64,000 nt of DNA, taken from contig JAFKFH010000012.1 in NCBI GenBank assembly GCA_017307375.1, positions 62,001 to 126,000 on the forward strand, written 5' to 3'. The position numbers and the translations under genes are program-made. The notes beneath the pieces are model-generated. The model made no database searches. It was not told the DNA's origin and was given only the letters and a program-made list of their open reading frames with translations. This document shows positions 8,720 to 17,255 of this stretch, one piece after another; within the stretch, counting starts at the first letter, position 1, and every line of letters starts with the position of its first letter. The stretch comes from Alphaproteobacteria bacterium (GTDB lineage Bacteria > Pseudomonadota > Alphaproteobacteria > Ferrovibrionales > Ferrovibrionaceae).

Positions 8720-9142
8720 ATGACGCCGCAGGACATCGCACTGGTCCAGCAAAGCTTCACCCTGGTCGCACCGAACAAGGAGGCGGTCGCCGCCGCGTTC
8801 TATGCCCGGCTGTTCGAAATCGATCCGGCGCTGCAGCCGCTGTTCCGGGGCGACCTGCGGTCGCAGGGCATCAAGCTGATGGGCGCGCTGACCCTCGTCG
8901 TCACCCAGCTCAATCGCCTGGAGACCATTCTCGACGACGTGAAGTCGCTGGCCCGCCGTCATGTCGGCTATGGCGTCACCGACCAGCACTACGCGACCGT
9001 CGGCCAGGCGCTGCTCGACACCCTCCAGTCCGGACTGGGCGAGGCGTTCACGCCGGAACTGCGCGCCGCCTGGACCCGCGCCTACACCCTGCTCTCCGGC
9101 GCGATGATCGCGGCGGCGGCAGAGGTCGGCGCGGCCGCCTGA
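8720..9142 (+). CDS. Single-domain globin
   Basis: A 140-residue globin related to the heme domain of flavohaemoglobins and Vitreoscilla-type haemoglobin. The proximal histidine is H81 in ARRHVGYGV, followed by the family pattern H-Y-x3-G at 91-95; FYARLF near residue 27 carries the B10 tyrosine and a Gln near 49 fits the distal E7 position. There is no reductase domain, so it needs an external electron donor. Such globins bind O2 and detoxify NO. A GGGAG ribosome-binding site precedes the ATG. It ends 11 bases from the stop of the converging M20 gene. Confidence 0.88.
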   Translation: MTPQDIALVQQSFTLVAPNKEAVAAAFYARLFEIDPALQPLFRGDLRSQGIKLMGALTLVVTQLNRLETILDDVKSLARRHVGYGVTDQHYATVGQALLDTLQSGLGEAFTPELRAAWTRAYTLLSGAMIAAAAEVGAAA

Positions 9143-9153
9143 CGACCGGCGTC

Positions 9154-10542
9154 CTAGCCCGGGATCCCCTGCTCGCCGAGGTCCCAGAACAGGCCGGTCA
9201 TGATCTGCAGGCCTTCACGGACAACCGGGGCCAGCATGTGCTCGTTCGGCGCATGCTGCGAGCAGGCGGGATAGGAATGGGGCACCCACAGCGTCGGCAG
9301 GCCGAGGATTTCGGCAAAGCAGTCATTGGGCAGCGACCCGCCGAGATTGGGCAGCACGGCCGGCGCCTTGCCGGTCGACCGCGTCATCGAATCGACCGCC
9401 CAGCGCACCCAGGGCATGTCGGGATCGAGGCGCGTCGCGCGCATCACCGGCTCGTCGGCCATCACCACCTTGACCTGGCCGAAGCCGTGCCGGTCGAGAT
9501 GGTCGCGCAGGATCACCTCGAGGTTTTCCCAGTCGGTGCCGACGACGAAGCGCAGCTGCATGTGGGCCGACGCCCGCGGCGGGATCGCATTGACCGGGTT
9601 GTCCGGGTTGCCGGTGCGATAGGCCAGCACCTCGAGCGCGTTCCAGCCGAACACCCGCTCGGCCGGGGTCAGGCCCGGCTCGCCCCATGCCGGGTCGATC
9701 GCGGGCCCCGTGGGCTCGCCCGGCTCGATCGGGGCCAGCGCCTGCCGCACCGAATCCGGAATCGGCGGCGGCCGCAGACCGTCGACCAGGATGCGACCGC
9801 GGGCATCGACCATGCTGGCGATGGCATGCGACAGGATGGTACCCGGATTGGCCAGCAAGCCGCCCCAGTTGCCGGAATGATGGCCGCCTTCGCGCAGATC
9901 GACGACGAGATCCCAGTTGACCGCCCCGCGCGAGCCGAGGAACAGCGTCGGCTGCTCGGCCTTCAGCCGCGGGCCGTCGGACGCGATCAGCACGTCGGCC
10001 GCCAGCGCCGCGGCATGGACGCGACAGATTTCGTGCAGGCCGGGCGATCCGGCCTCCTCGCCCATCTCGATCAGCAGCTTGACGTTGAAGCCGAGCCGGC
10101 CCCGCTGCTCGATCACCCGCTCCAGCGCGGCGAGGTTGATCGAATGCTGGCCCTTGTTATCGGCGGTGCCCCGGCCGTACCAGCGGTCGCCCACGACGGT
10201 GACGGCCCAGGGCGACAGCCCGTCCTTCCACTGGGCGTCGTAGCCGCGCACCACGTCGCCGTGGCCGTAGATCAGCACCGTCGGCAGATCGGCGCCCTCG
10301 ATCCTGCGCGCGATCAGAAAGGGGCCGTGCCGCGGATCCGGGTTCGGATGGATATCCCAGGCGAAGCCGAGTTTCTCGATGCTCGGCACGATCTCGTCGG
10401 TCAGGTAGGCGCGAAGGGCCGGGCCGCTCGTCGCCTCCTGGCTTTCGGTGCGGTGGGCAACCCGGCGGCCGAGTTCGACCAGGAAGTGGCCCTGGTCGAA
10501 CCAGCCGGCGGTGGCGGCAAGGGCTGCGGTGCGGCCGTCCAT
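9154..10542 (-). CDS. M20-family metallopeptidase/amidohydrolase
   Basis: A 462-residue cytoplasmic zinc hydrolase of the M20 (ArgE/DapE/CPG2) family. The metal-binding block YGHGDVV near residue 117, RGTADNKGQHS near 147 and the catalytic Glu in EMGEEAGSPG near 180 are all present; HSGNWGG near 240 starts the lid/dimerisation domain. Family members hydrolyse dipeptides, N-acyl amino acids or carbamoyl compounds. It lies 2 bases downstream of acetoacetyl-CoA synthetase and is the last gene of the minus-strand operon from the GntR gene, so it probably acts on the imported substrate or an amide intermediate (inference). Confidence 0.85.
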   Translation of the reverse strand: MDGRTAALAATAGWFDQGHFLVELGRRVAHRTESQEATSGPALRAYLTDEIVPSIEKLGFAWDIHPNPDPRHGPFLIARRIEGADLPTVLIYGHGDVVRGYDAQWKDGLSPWAVTVVGDRWYGRGTADNKGQHSINLAALERVIEQRGRLGFNVKLLIEMGEEAGSPGLHEICRVHAAALAADVLIASDGPRLKAEQPTLFLGSRGAVNWDLVVDLREGGHHSGNWGGLLANPGTILSHAIASMVDARGRILVDGLRPPPIPDSVRQALAPIEPGEPTGPAIDPAWGEPGLTPAERVFGWNALEVLAYRTGNPDNPVNAIPPRASAHMQLRFVVGTDWENLEVILRDHLDRHGFGQVKVVMADEPVMRATRLDPDMPWVRWAVDSMTRSTGKAPAVLPNLGGSLPNDCFAEILGLPTLWVPHSYPACSQHAPNEHMLAPVVREGLQIMTGLFWDLGEQGIPG

Positions 10543-10544
10543 AA

Positions 10545-12521
10545 TCAGCCGTTCAGCCGCAGGGCGTAATCGGCATACCAGGCCAGCGCGCCGGGATTGG
10601 CGAGCGCACCGGGATTGGCGACCTTCTCGGGCGATTGCCCCAGCAGGATCTTCTTGACCGGCACTTCGAGCTTCTTGCCCGACAGCGTCCGCGGCACCTC
10701 GGCCACCTGCAGGATGTCGTTCGGGACGAAGCGGGCGGAAACCGCATTGCGGATCGCGTCATTGATCCGCTGCTTGAGCGCCTCGTCGAGCGTCAGGCCG
10801 GGGCGCAGCACCACGAACAGCGGCATGAAGGAGTCGCGACCGAGATATTCGAGGTCGACCACCATGCTGTCGAGCACTTCGGGCAATTCCTCGACCGCCC
10901 GGTAGATCTCGGCGGTGCCGAGCCTGAGGCCCAGCCGGTTGATCGTGGCATCCGACCGGCCATAGATGATCGCCCCGCCGCGCGGGGTGATGCGCAGCCA
11001 GTCGCCATGCCGCCAGATGCCCGGATACATGTCGAAATAGCTGGTCCGGTAACGCTCGCCGTCGACGTCGTTCCACAGGTACAGCGGCATCGACGGCATC
11101 GGCTCGGTGCAGACCAGTTCGCCGACCTCGTCGACCAGCGGCTTGCCCAGGTCGTCGAATGCCGCGATCGCCGCGCCCAGGCAGCGCACCTGCATCTCGC
11201 CGGCATAGACGGGTTTCAGCACGCTGCCGGCGACGAAGGCGCCGGCGAAATCGGTGCCGCCCGAGATCGGCGCCAGCCAGACATGCGACGGGAACTGGTC
11301 GTAGATCCACTTGTAACTGTCTTCCGACAGCGGTGAACCGGTCGACCCGATCGAGCGGATCGCCGAAAGATCGGCCTGGTCGCGCGGCACGATCCCGGCC
11401 TTCTGGCAGGCGGCGAAGAAGGCGGCACCGCAGCCGAAGAACGTCGCCTTGACCGCGCCGGCGAAGCGCCACAGCACGCCCCAGTCGGGCCAGCCGGGGC
11501 TGCCGTCGTAGATGGCGATGGTGGCACCCGCCAGCAGGCCAGCGATCTGCGCGTTCCACATGATCCAGCCGGTGGACGAGTACCAATGGTACACGTCGGC
11601 GGGCCCGACATCGTTATGCAGGCTGCCCATCTTCATGTTTTCGAGCAGGACGCCGCCGTGGCCGTGCACGATCGGCTTGGGCAGGCCGGTGGTACCCGAC
11701 GAGTAGACGATCCACAGCGGATGGTCGAACGGCACCTTGTCGACCGACAGCGTCGCCGGCCGGGCGACGATCTCGGCCCAGTGCGCCACCTGCAGGCGGC
11801 TCGCCGCCGCCGGTGGCATACCGGGTGCCGGCAGCAGGATCAGGTCGCGCAGGCTCGGCAGGTCGTCGATCAGCGCGGTCAGCATCTCGGTCTTGTCGTG
11901 ATGCTTGCCGCCGTAGTCGCAGGATGCGACCGCGAACAGGGCGACGGGCTCGATCTGGCGGAAACGGTCGAGAACCGCCTGAATCCCCATGTCGGGCGCG
12001 CAGACCGACCAGACCGCGCCGATCGAGGCGACGGCGAGGAAGGCGACGATGGTTTCCGGCACGTTAGGGGCATAGGCGACGACACGATCGCCGCGCTTGA
12101 TCCCCCTCGCCTTCAGATGCGCCGCGACCGCGGCGACCTGCCCCTCGAAATCCGCCCACGACAGGGCCTCGACGCTGCGATTTTCCGACGCATGGAGAAT
12201 GGCGGGCTTGGCGGCCGTGGCATGGCGGAAGACCTGGTCGACGTAGTTCAGCTCGGCCCCGGGGAACCAGACGGCCCCGGGCATGCGGCGTTCTGCCAGC
12301 ACTTTGGTATAGCCGCTGGCCGAGACCACGCCGAAGAAATCCCAGAGTGCGCCCCAGAAGGCGTCGATATCGTCGATCGACCACTGCCACAACGCGTCAT
12401 AGTCAGAAAATTGCAACCCACGGTTGGCCGACAGCCAATCGATGAAGCGCTTGATCTGCGAGCGTTCGATCCGCTCGGCGTCGGGGCGCCACAACAGGGC
12501 GGGCGTCTCGGTCGCGGTCAT
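10545..12521 (-). CDS. Acetoacetyl-CoA synthetase (acetoacetate-CoA ligase)
   Basis: A 658-residue ANL-superfamily AMP-forming ligase. The length and the N-terminal W-R-P-D-x-E-R-I block match acetoacetyl-CoA synthetases. IVYSSGTTGLPKPIVHGHGG near residue 270 is the P-loop signature, YGRSDATINRLGLRLGTAE near 525 the A8 hinge, and TLSGKKLEVPVKKIL near 620 supplies the catalytic Lys. It converts acetoacetate, ATP and CoA to acetoacetyl-CoA, feeding thiolase. In this operon it would capture acetoacetate released by a C-C hydrolase such as the divergent fumarylacetoacetase-family enzyme (inference). Confidence 0.87.
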   Translation of the reverse strand: MTATETPALLWRPDAERIERSQIKRFIDWLSANRGLQFSDYDALWQWSIDDIDAFWGALWDFFGVVSASGYTKVLAERRMPGAVWFPGAELNYVDQVFRHATAAKPAILHASENRSVEALSWADFEGQVAAVAAHLKARGIKRGDRVVAYAPNVPETIVAFLAVASIGAVWSVCAPDMGIQAVLDRFRQIEPVALFAVASCDYGGKHHDKTEMLTALIDDLPSLRDLILLPAPGMPPAAASRLQVAHWAEIVARPATLSVDKVPFDHPLWIVYSSGTTGLPKPIVHGHGGVLLENMKMGSLHNDVGPADVYHWYSSTGWIMWNAQIAGLLAGATIAIYDGSPGWPDWGVLWRFAGAVKATFFGCGAAFFAACQKAGIVPRDQADLSAIRSIGSTGSPLSEDSYKWIYDQFPSHVWLAPISGGTDFAGAFVAGSVLKPVYAGEMQVRCLGAAIAAFDDLGKPLVDEVGELVCTEPMPSMPLYLWNDVDGERYRTSYFDMYPGIWRHGDWLRITPRGGAIIYGRSDATINRLGLRLGTAEIYRAVEELPEVLDSMVVDLEYLGRDSFMPLFVVLRPGLTLDEALKQRINDAIRNAVSARFVPNDILQVAEVPRTLSGKKLEVPVKKILLGQSPEKVANPGALANPGALAWYADYALRLNG

Positions 12522-12538
12522 CTGGGGTACTCCGGGAA

Positions 12539-13108
12539 TCAGGGATGGCTGATCACCGATTTGAGCGCAGGATCAAAGCTGCCGTCCAGCAGAATGAAGG
12601 CCATGCGGGCCACCCGGTCCGAACGATTGGCCCAGGCATGGTCGGTGCCGCGCTGTACGACGATGTCGCCCGGGCCGAGCTTGGTTTCCGAGTCCGTGAG
12701 AACGAGATGGATCTCGCCCTCCAGCACAATTCCGTAGTCGACGGTTTCCGTGCGATGCATCAGCGGATGCGGGCTGGCCTGGTTCCAGGTCGAGTCATGG
12801 GCATTGCCCATCTGGGCGAAGGCGGCGCGTGCCGCCTCGCCCGAGAGGTCGCGGGTGCGGGCGTCCTCCGGCGGGAACTCGACCACGCGAATCACCGAGC
12901 CATGAGGGTGCGGCGCGATCTGGAGCGGCCGTTCCGGGGGCCCCGCGGCATTGTCGACCGGAACCGGCATCGCCTGGGTATTCCACACCTCGAAGAACGA
13001 GACGCCGACGGTCGGGTTGACGATGGGCGGCAGACGCTCGTCCCGCGCGACGACGGAACGGCCGTCGGGCGCATGGCCGGTGACGATGCGGCGCGGTGGC
13101 TGGCTCAT
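12539..13108 (-). CDS. Cupin-domain protein
   Basis: A 189-residue protein with one C-terminal cupin barrel. The metal-binding first motif is visible as HRTETVDYGIVLEGEIHL (about residues 118-135) and the second as PGDIVVQRGTDHAW (about 145-158), giving three His and one Glu ligand candidates. The N-terminal half, with PIVNPTVGVSFFEVWNT, is typical of a cupin subgroup found beside ring-cleavage and FAH-type genes. It lies 17 bases upstream of the acetoacetyl-CoA synthetase gene and 25 bases downstream of the ABC permease. It could be a small dioxygenase, isomerase or sensor; the reaction is unknown. Confidence 0.8.
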   Translation of the reverse strand: MSQPPRRIVTGHAPDGRSVVARDERLPPIVNPTVGVSFFEVWNTQAMPVPVDNAAGPPERPLQIAPHPHGSVIRVVEFPPEDARTRDLSGEAARAAFAQMGNAHDSTWNQASPHPLMHRTETVDYGIVLEGEIHLVLTDSETKLGPGDIVVQRGTDHAWANRSDRVARMAFILLDGSFDPALKSVISHP

Positions 13109-13133
13109 TCTGCTTCCTCCAGTTGTTTTTTGA

Positions 13134-13898
13134 TTAGCGCGTGGCGCGCCAGCGCAGCAGGCGGTGCTCGACCACGGTCAGGATCATCGCGCTGACGAAG
13201 CCGAGCAGCCCCAGCACGATGACACCGGCAAACAGATCGGGGGCCCGGAACGAGCGGGCGGCGAGCAGGATCCACAGGCCGAGCCCGTCGCGGCTGGCCA
13301 GCATCTCGCCGACCACGGCCAGGATCAGCGCGATGGTCAGGCCGAGCCGCATGCCCGACAGGATGTCGGGCAAGGCCGACGGCAGCGCGATCTTCCAGAT
13401 CACCGACCAGCGGCTGAGGCCCAGGGCGCGTGACACTTCGTAGAGGCGCGGCTCGACCGCGGCAAAGCCATGAATGGTCGCCAAGAGCATCGGCCACAAC
13501 GCGCCGAAGGCGATGACGGCGAGTACCATGCCCTCCGACAGCCCGAGCAGCGCGATGGCGACCGGGATGATCGCCGAGGCCGGCAACGGACGCAGGAATT
13601 CGAGCATCGGCGCCAGATAGGCGCGGGCCACGGCCGAGATGCCGATGACGGCACCGAGCGCGATGCCGACCAGCGAGGCGAGCAGCCAGCCATAGACCAT
13701 GCGTTCGACCGTGCCGAACAGCTTTTCCTCGAGCGTGCCGCTGGCAAAGCCGCGGACCAGCGCCGCCCACGCCCGATCAGGACCGGGCAGGAAGACCGGC
13801 GACACCAGCTTGGCATCGGCGATCCATTGCCAGCCCAGGATGATCAGGGCGCCGACGACCAGCGATCCGGCGAACCAGGCAAGACGCGCCACGGTCAT
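13134..13898 (-). CDS. ABC transporter permease, NitT/TauT (SsuC-like) type
   Basis: A 254-residue inner-membrane permease with about six hydrophobic segments and the cytoplasmic EAA loop (about residues 150-168; EVSRALGLSRWSVIWKIALPSALPDI). The start ATG 13898 overlaps the stop of the preceding permease as ATGA, so I reject the longer reading frame that runs through that gene. Two homologous permeases, one ATPase and one binding protein complete a NitT/TauT-family importer, a class that carries sulfonates, pyrimidine precursors, aromatic acids and similar anions. Confidence 0.9.
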   Translation of the reverse strand: MTVARLAWFAGSLVVGALIILGWQWIADAKLVSPVFLPGPDRAWAALVRGFASGTLEEKLFGTVERMVYGWLLASLVGIALGAVIGISAVARAYLAPMLEFLRPLPASAIIPVAIALLGLSEGMVLAVIAFGALWPMLLATIHGFAAVEPRLYEVSRALGLSRWSVIWKIALPSALPDILSGMRLGLTIALILAVVGEMLASRDGLGLWILLAARSFRAPDLFAGVIVLGLLGFVSAMILTVVEHRLLRWRATR

Positions 13899-14656
13899 TG
13901 CGCGGCCTCCACGACGGCGGCACGGCCGAACAGCCGGCCCTGTGCCCAGACCAGGCCCCAGTTCAGGACCCAGCCGATCAGGCCGATCCAGACCAGCAGG
14001 GCAAACATCAGCGCCGGGTCGAGCGATTGCTGCGCGCTCATGATCGCATAGCCGAGACCGAGCGGGTTGGCCGCGATCTCGACGGTGACGGCAACGATCA
14101 GCGCCACGCCCGCCGCCAGGCGGAAAGCCACGAAGATCCGCGGCAGGGCCGCCGGCAGCACGATCTTGAACACACGCGCCAGCAGGCCCAGGCCCAGCAC
14201 GCGCGAGACTTCGAGCAGGCGCGGCTCGATCCCGGCGACGGCGGCGCGGGTCAGGATCAGGATCGGCCACATCGTGCCGAAGGCGACGATCGAGATTTCC
14301 ATGCGGTAGCCGAAACCGAAGACCAGCATCGCGATCGGCAGCAAGGCGACCGACGGGATCGGCCGGAAGGCTTCGACCGAGAATTCCATCAGCTTGTCGG
14401 CGATCGGGAAGATGCCGAGCAGGATGCCGAAGACGAGGCCGATGCCCAGCCCCAGCCCCAGCCCGCCCAGCGCGGTAGCCAGCGTCTGGCCGGTCGCGGC
14501 GAGAATGGTGCCGTTGCCCAGCGCCCGGATGCCGGCAAGCACGATGTCGGTCGGGGCGGCCAGGGTATCGGAGGTCATCTCGCTCGAACGCGCGGCAATC
14601 TCGGCCACCACGACCAGTGCCAGCGGCACGACGAGACCTCGCCAGCGGCCGCTCAC
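13895..14656 (-). CDS. ABC transporter permease, NitT/TauT (SsuC-like) type
   Basis: A 253-residue permease, second of the pair. It has an N-terminal membrane anchor (about residues 8-22) and a conserved EAA-like loop (LEVSRVLGLGLLARVFKIVLPAALPRIF, in parts). Its start overlaps the ATPase stop and its stop overlaps the next permease start, both as ATGA. Having two different permeases instead of one implies a heterodimeric channel, a minority arrangement in this transporter family. Confidence 0.9.
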   Translation of the reverse strand: MSGRWRGLVVPLALVVVAEIAARSSEMTSDTLAAPTDIVLAGIRALGNGTILAATGQTLATALGGLGLGLGIGLVFGILLGIFPIADKLMEFSVEAFRPIPSVALLPIAMLVFGFGYRMEISIVAFGTMWPILILTRAAVAGIEPRLLEVSRVLGLGLLARVFKIVLPAALPRIFVAFRLAAGVALIVAVTVEIAANPLGLGYAIMSAQQSLDPALMFALLVWIGLIGWVLNWGLVWAQGRLFGRAAVVEAAQ

Positions 14657-15462
14657 GCCTCGGCCGCCTTGATGAAGTCGAACAGGACGCGGCGCAGCCG
14701 CAGGAATTCCGGCTCCTCGCGCGTCGCAAGCTGGTCGCGCGGGCGGACCAGCCCGACGGGGAAGCTTTCGGCGACGCGGCCGGGATTGGGCAGCAGACCG
14801 ATGACGCGGTCGCCCAGATAGATGGCTTCCTCGAGGTCGTGGGTGACGAAGAAGACGGTCGCGCCGGATTGCCCGACGATGTCGAGCACCTCGTCCTGCA
14901 GGCCCTGGCGCGTCATCGCGTCCAGCGCGCCGAACGGCTCGTCCATCAGCAGCACGGCGGGCTCCTGCGCCAAGCAGCGCGCGATCTGCAACCGCTGCTG
15001 CATGCCGCCGGAAAGCTGGTTCGGGTATTTGTCGGCATGCTTGGCCAGGCCGACCTTGGCCAGCAGGCCGCCGATACGGTCGCCGTGCTGGGCCTTGGGG
15101 ATGCCAATCGCCTCGAGCGCCAGCGCGACGTTGCCCGAGACGGTGCGCCAGGGCAGCAGGGCCTTGCCGTAATCCTGGAAGACGATCGCGATGTCCTGTC
15201 GCGGCTTGGCGATCGGCTTGCCCTGATAGGTGACGCGGCCGGCCGACGGCTGGAACAGCCCGGCGATCAGCCGCAGCATCGTCGTCTTGCCGCAGCCCGA
15301 CGGGCCGACGACGCAGACGAACTCGCCCTGCCCGATCGTCAGGTCGATCCCTTCCAGGATCTTGCGACCGCCCAAGGTCAGGTCGACGCGGTCGAAGGCG
15401 ATCAGCGGGGTGGTCGAGGGCGCCGAAACCGGCGCCCTCGGGCGGATGTCCACCGCGGTCAT
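14653..15462 (-). CDS. ABC transporter ATP-binding protein (SsuB/TauB-like)
   Basis: A 269-residue ATPase. Walker A GPSGCGKTT near residue 60, the LSGGMQQR signature near 155, Walker B VLLMDEPFGALD near 173 and the switch histidine in FFVTHDLEEA near 210 are all intact. I start at ATG 15462, which overlaps the binding-protein stop as ATGA; the longer open frame only reads through that gene. It powers the two-permease importer encoded directly downstream. Confidence 0.93.
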   Translation of the reverse strand: MTAVDIRPRAPVSAPSTTPLIAFDRVDLTLGGRKILEGIDLTIGQGEFVCVVGPSGCGKTTMLRLIAGLFQPSAGRVTYQGKPIAKPRQDIAIVFQDYGKALLPWRTVSGNVALALEAIGIPKAQHGDRIGGLLAKVGLAKHADKYPNQLSGGMQQRLQIARCLAQEPAVLLMDEPFGALDAMTRQGLQDEVLDIVGQSGATVFFVTHDLEEAIYLGDRVIGLLPNPGRVAESFPVGLVRPRDQLATREEPEFLRLRRVLFDFIKAAEA

Positions 15463-16397
15463 TTCACGATCAGCTTGGCGGGATCGAGCTTGGTCTGCAG
15501 CATTTCCTGCTTCTGCATGACCTCGATCCACCAGGCGAGCTGGGCTTCGGTGACGACCGAGGACGGCTCGGAGATCTGGATCGCCTTCATCACCTCGGGC
15601 GGCAGCTTGATGTACTTGGCGATATGCTCGCGGGTCTTGGCCATGTTCGGATCGGCCTTGATGAAGGTCACCGCCTCGGCCAGCGCGGCCTGGAACCCCT
15701 TGACCGCCGCCGGGTTCTTGGTCGCCCATTCGCGTGTCGAGGCATAGAGGATCGAGGGCTGGCCCTCGGGCAGGTCGGCCAGGAAGTTCGAGATCAGCAC
15801 GCCGACGCCCGACGACAGGATGCGCACCTTGAACGGATCGGCGGTGATCACCGCGTCGACGGTGCCGGCCTTCAGCACGTCGTTCTGCGTCGGAAAGCCG
15901 ACCTCGATGAAGGTGACCTGCTTCGGATCGACGCCATTGGCGATCAGCCACTGGCGGAACAGCACATGCAGGAACGCGCCGAGGCCGGGGGCGCCGACCT
16001 TCTTGCCGACGAAATCCTTCGGCCCCTTGATGTTGGCCTTCGGGTTGCCGACGACGGCGACCGCCGAGGCGGTCGACTTGGCCGTCACCGCCGCCTCGGC
16101 GATGGCGACGAGATCGAGGCCGCCGTCGATCGCCTGCAGCATCACCGACGGGGTCGGCCCGCCCACCTGCAGCGAGCCCGCCATGATCGCGGCGGGGATC
16201 GTCGAATTGAGGCCGATCAGCGTCAGGTCGACATCGAGGCCGTTCTTGGCGAAATAGCCTTCTTCCTTCGCCACGAAGACCGAGGCGAAATCGCTGACGG
16301 CGGTGTAGCCGAGATTGATCTTGGTCTGCGCCGAAGCGCTAAACGCGACGCCGGCCGCCAGCACGGCGACGGCGAGGCCCTTCATCAGGCTTTTCAT
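15459..16397 (-). CDS. ABC transporter substrate-binding protein, SsuA/THI5-like
   Basis: A 312-residue periplasmic protein with a signal peptide (residues 1-23, cleavage after SASA). The mature start, KINLGYTAVSDFASVFVAKEEGYF, is typical of the NMT1/THI5/SsuA family that serves NitT/TauT importers. The ligand is unknown, but the operon partners (cupin, FAH-type hydrolase, cyclase) suggest an aromatic or keto acid (inference). Its GGAGGAGACG ribosome-binding site lies inside the last codons of the GntR gene, with which it shares 59 bases. Confidence 0.9.
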   Translation of the reverse strand: MKSLMKGLAVAVLAAGVAFSASAQTKINLGYTAVSDFASVFVAKEEGYFAKNGLDVDLTLIGLNSTIPAAIMAGSLQVGGPTPSVMLQAIDGGLDLVAIAEAAVTAKSTASAVAVVGNPKANIKGPKDFVGKKVGAPGLGAFLHVLFRQWLIANGVDPKQVTFIEVGFPTQNDVLKAGTVDAVITADPFKVRILSSGVGVLISNFLADLPEGQPSILYASTREWATKNPAAVKGFQAALAEAVTFIKADPNMAKTREHIAKYIKLPPEVMKAIQISEPSSVVTEAQLAWWIEVMQKQEMLQTKLDPAKLIVK

Positions 16398-17151
16398 GGG
16401 TGGTCGTCTCCTCCGGGTTGATCACTTTGTATTTATTGGCATCGGCCAGATCGCTACCCGCCGGGTAGACGATCAGGATGGTCGATGCGAGGTGTTCGGC
16501 CAGCTTGCGGCAGGCCGGCTCGACCTGGCGCTGGAGAACGAGATCGACGAGTTCCTGGTGTTCGTCGTCCAGGGTCGCCGGCAGCTTGAAGCACGTCATC
16601 ATCACGCGGCGATAGCGATAGGCCTGGTCGTAGAGCATCGCGTGCATCTCCAGGAGACGCGGCGAGCCGCAGGCGGCGATCAGCGCGGTATGAAACTGTT
16701 TGTGGACGGCGTCGAACTCGGCCACGCCTTCCGAGAAATCCTGCTGGCTGCGCGCGGTGAAGCGGCGCATCCGATGCAGGCAGGCCACGATCTGCGCCTC
16801 CCACAGGTCGTCGCCGCGCGCCATCGCCAGGCGCAGCGCCTCCAGCTCGATGACGGTGCGGGCGCGGACGATATCCTCGAGATCCTCGCGGCTCATCGGG
16901 GCGACGCGAAAACCGCGCTGGCCCGAGGCCAGGACGAGGCCGTGCGAGACGAGCCGCGACAGCCCCTCGCGCAGCGGCGTCGCACCGATGCCGAACTGCC
17001 GGGCGAGATCGGCGATGCGCAGCCGGGCATCCGGGGCCAGGTCGCCGGCCAGGATCGCCTGCTGCAGCACCGCGGCAGCCCGTTCCGCCAGCGTGTCGGG
17101 CGACAGCGCGGCGGTCGGCGGCAAGGTCGATGAAGGCGTCCCGGCAAGCAT
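16339..17151 (-). CDS. GntR-family (FCD) transcriptional regulator
   Basis: A 270-residue regulator with an N-terminal winged helix (about residues 18-80; IADLARQFGIGATPLREGLSRL) and a C-terminal FCD ligand domain in which D, H and E residues such as EFDAVHKQFHTALI form the usual metal/effector site. I start at ATG 17151 (MLAGTP); the open frame extends to a TTG at 17187. The C-terminus runs 59 bases into the binding-protein gene, so regulator and transporter are coupled. It probably represses both divergent operons from the AT-rich palindrome between them. Confidence 0.85.
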   Translation of the reverse strand: MLAGTPSSTLPPTAALSPDTLAERAAAVLQQAILAGDLAPDARLRIADLARQFGIGATPLREGLSRLVSHGLVLASGQRGFRVAPMSREDLEDIVRARTVIELEALRLAMARGDDLWEAQIVACLHRMRRFTARSQQDFSEGVAEFDAVHKQFHTALIAACGSPRLLEMHAMLYDQAYRYRRVMMTCFKLPATLDDEHQELVDLVLQRQVEPACRKLAEHLASTILIVYPAGSDLADANKYKVINPEETTTHEKPDEGPRRRRAGGRRRV

Positions 17152-17187
17152 GAGCCAGACTGTGCCATGCCGTCGCCGGGTCGGCAA

Positions 17188-17250
17188 ATTCTTTATATAC
17201 GAACCGAAAAAATATATATATTTTGCCCGAACAGATATAACCCGAGGAAA
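17188..17250. promoter_or_regulatory. Divergent AT-rich promoter with 16-bp palindrome
   Basis: This short stretch is strikingly AT-rich in a GC-rich window and separates the GntR-led operon from the FAH-family operon. It contains a perfect palindrome, AAAATATATATATTTT, at 17209-17224, flanked by an outer inverted pair TTATAT (17193-17198) and ATATAA (17235-17240). The position suits an operator for the adjacent GntR regulator. A CGAGGAAAC ribosome-binding site follows for the plus-strand gene. Confidence 0.55.
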
Positions 17251-17255
17251 CGCAC

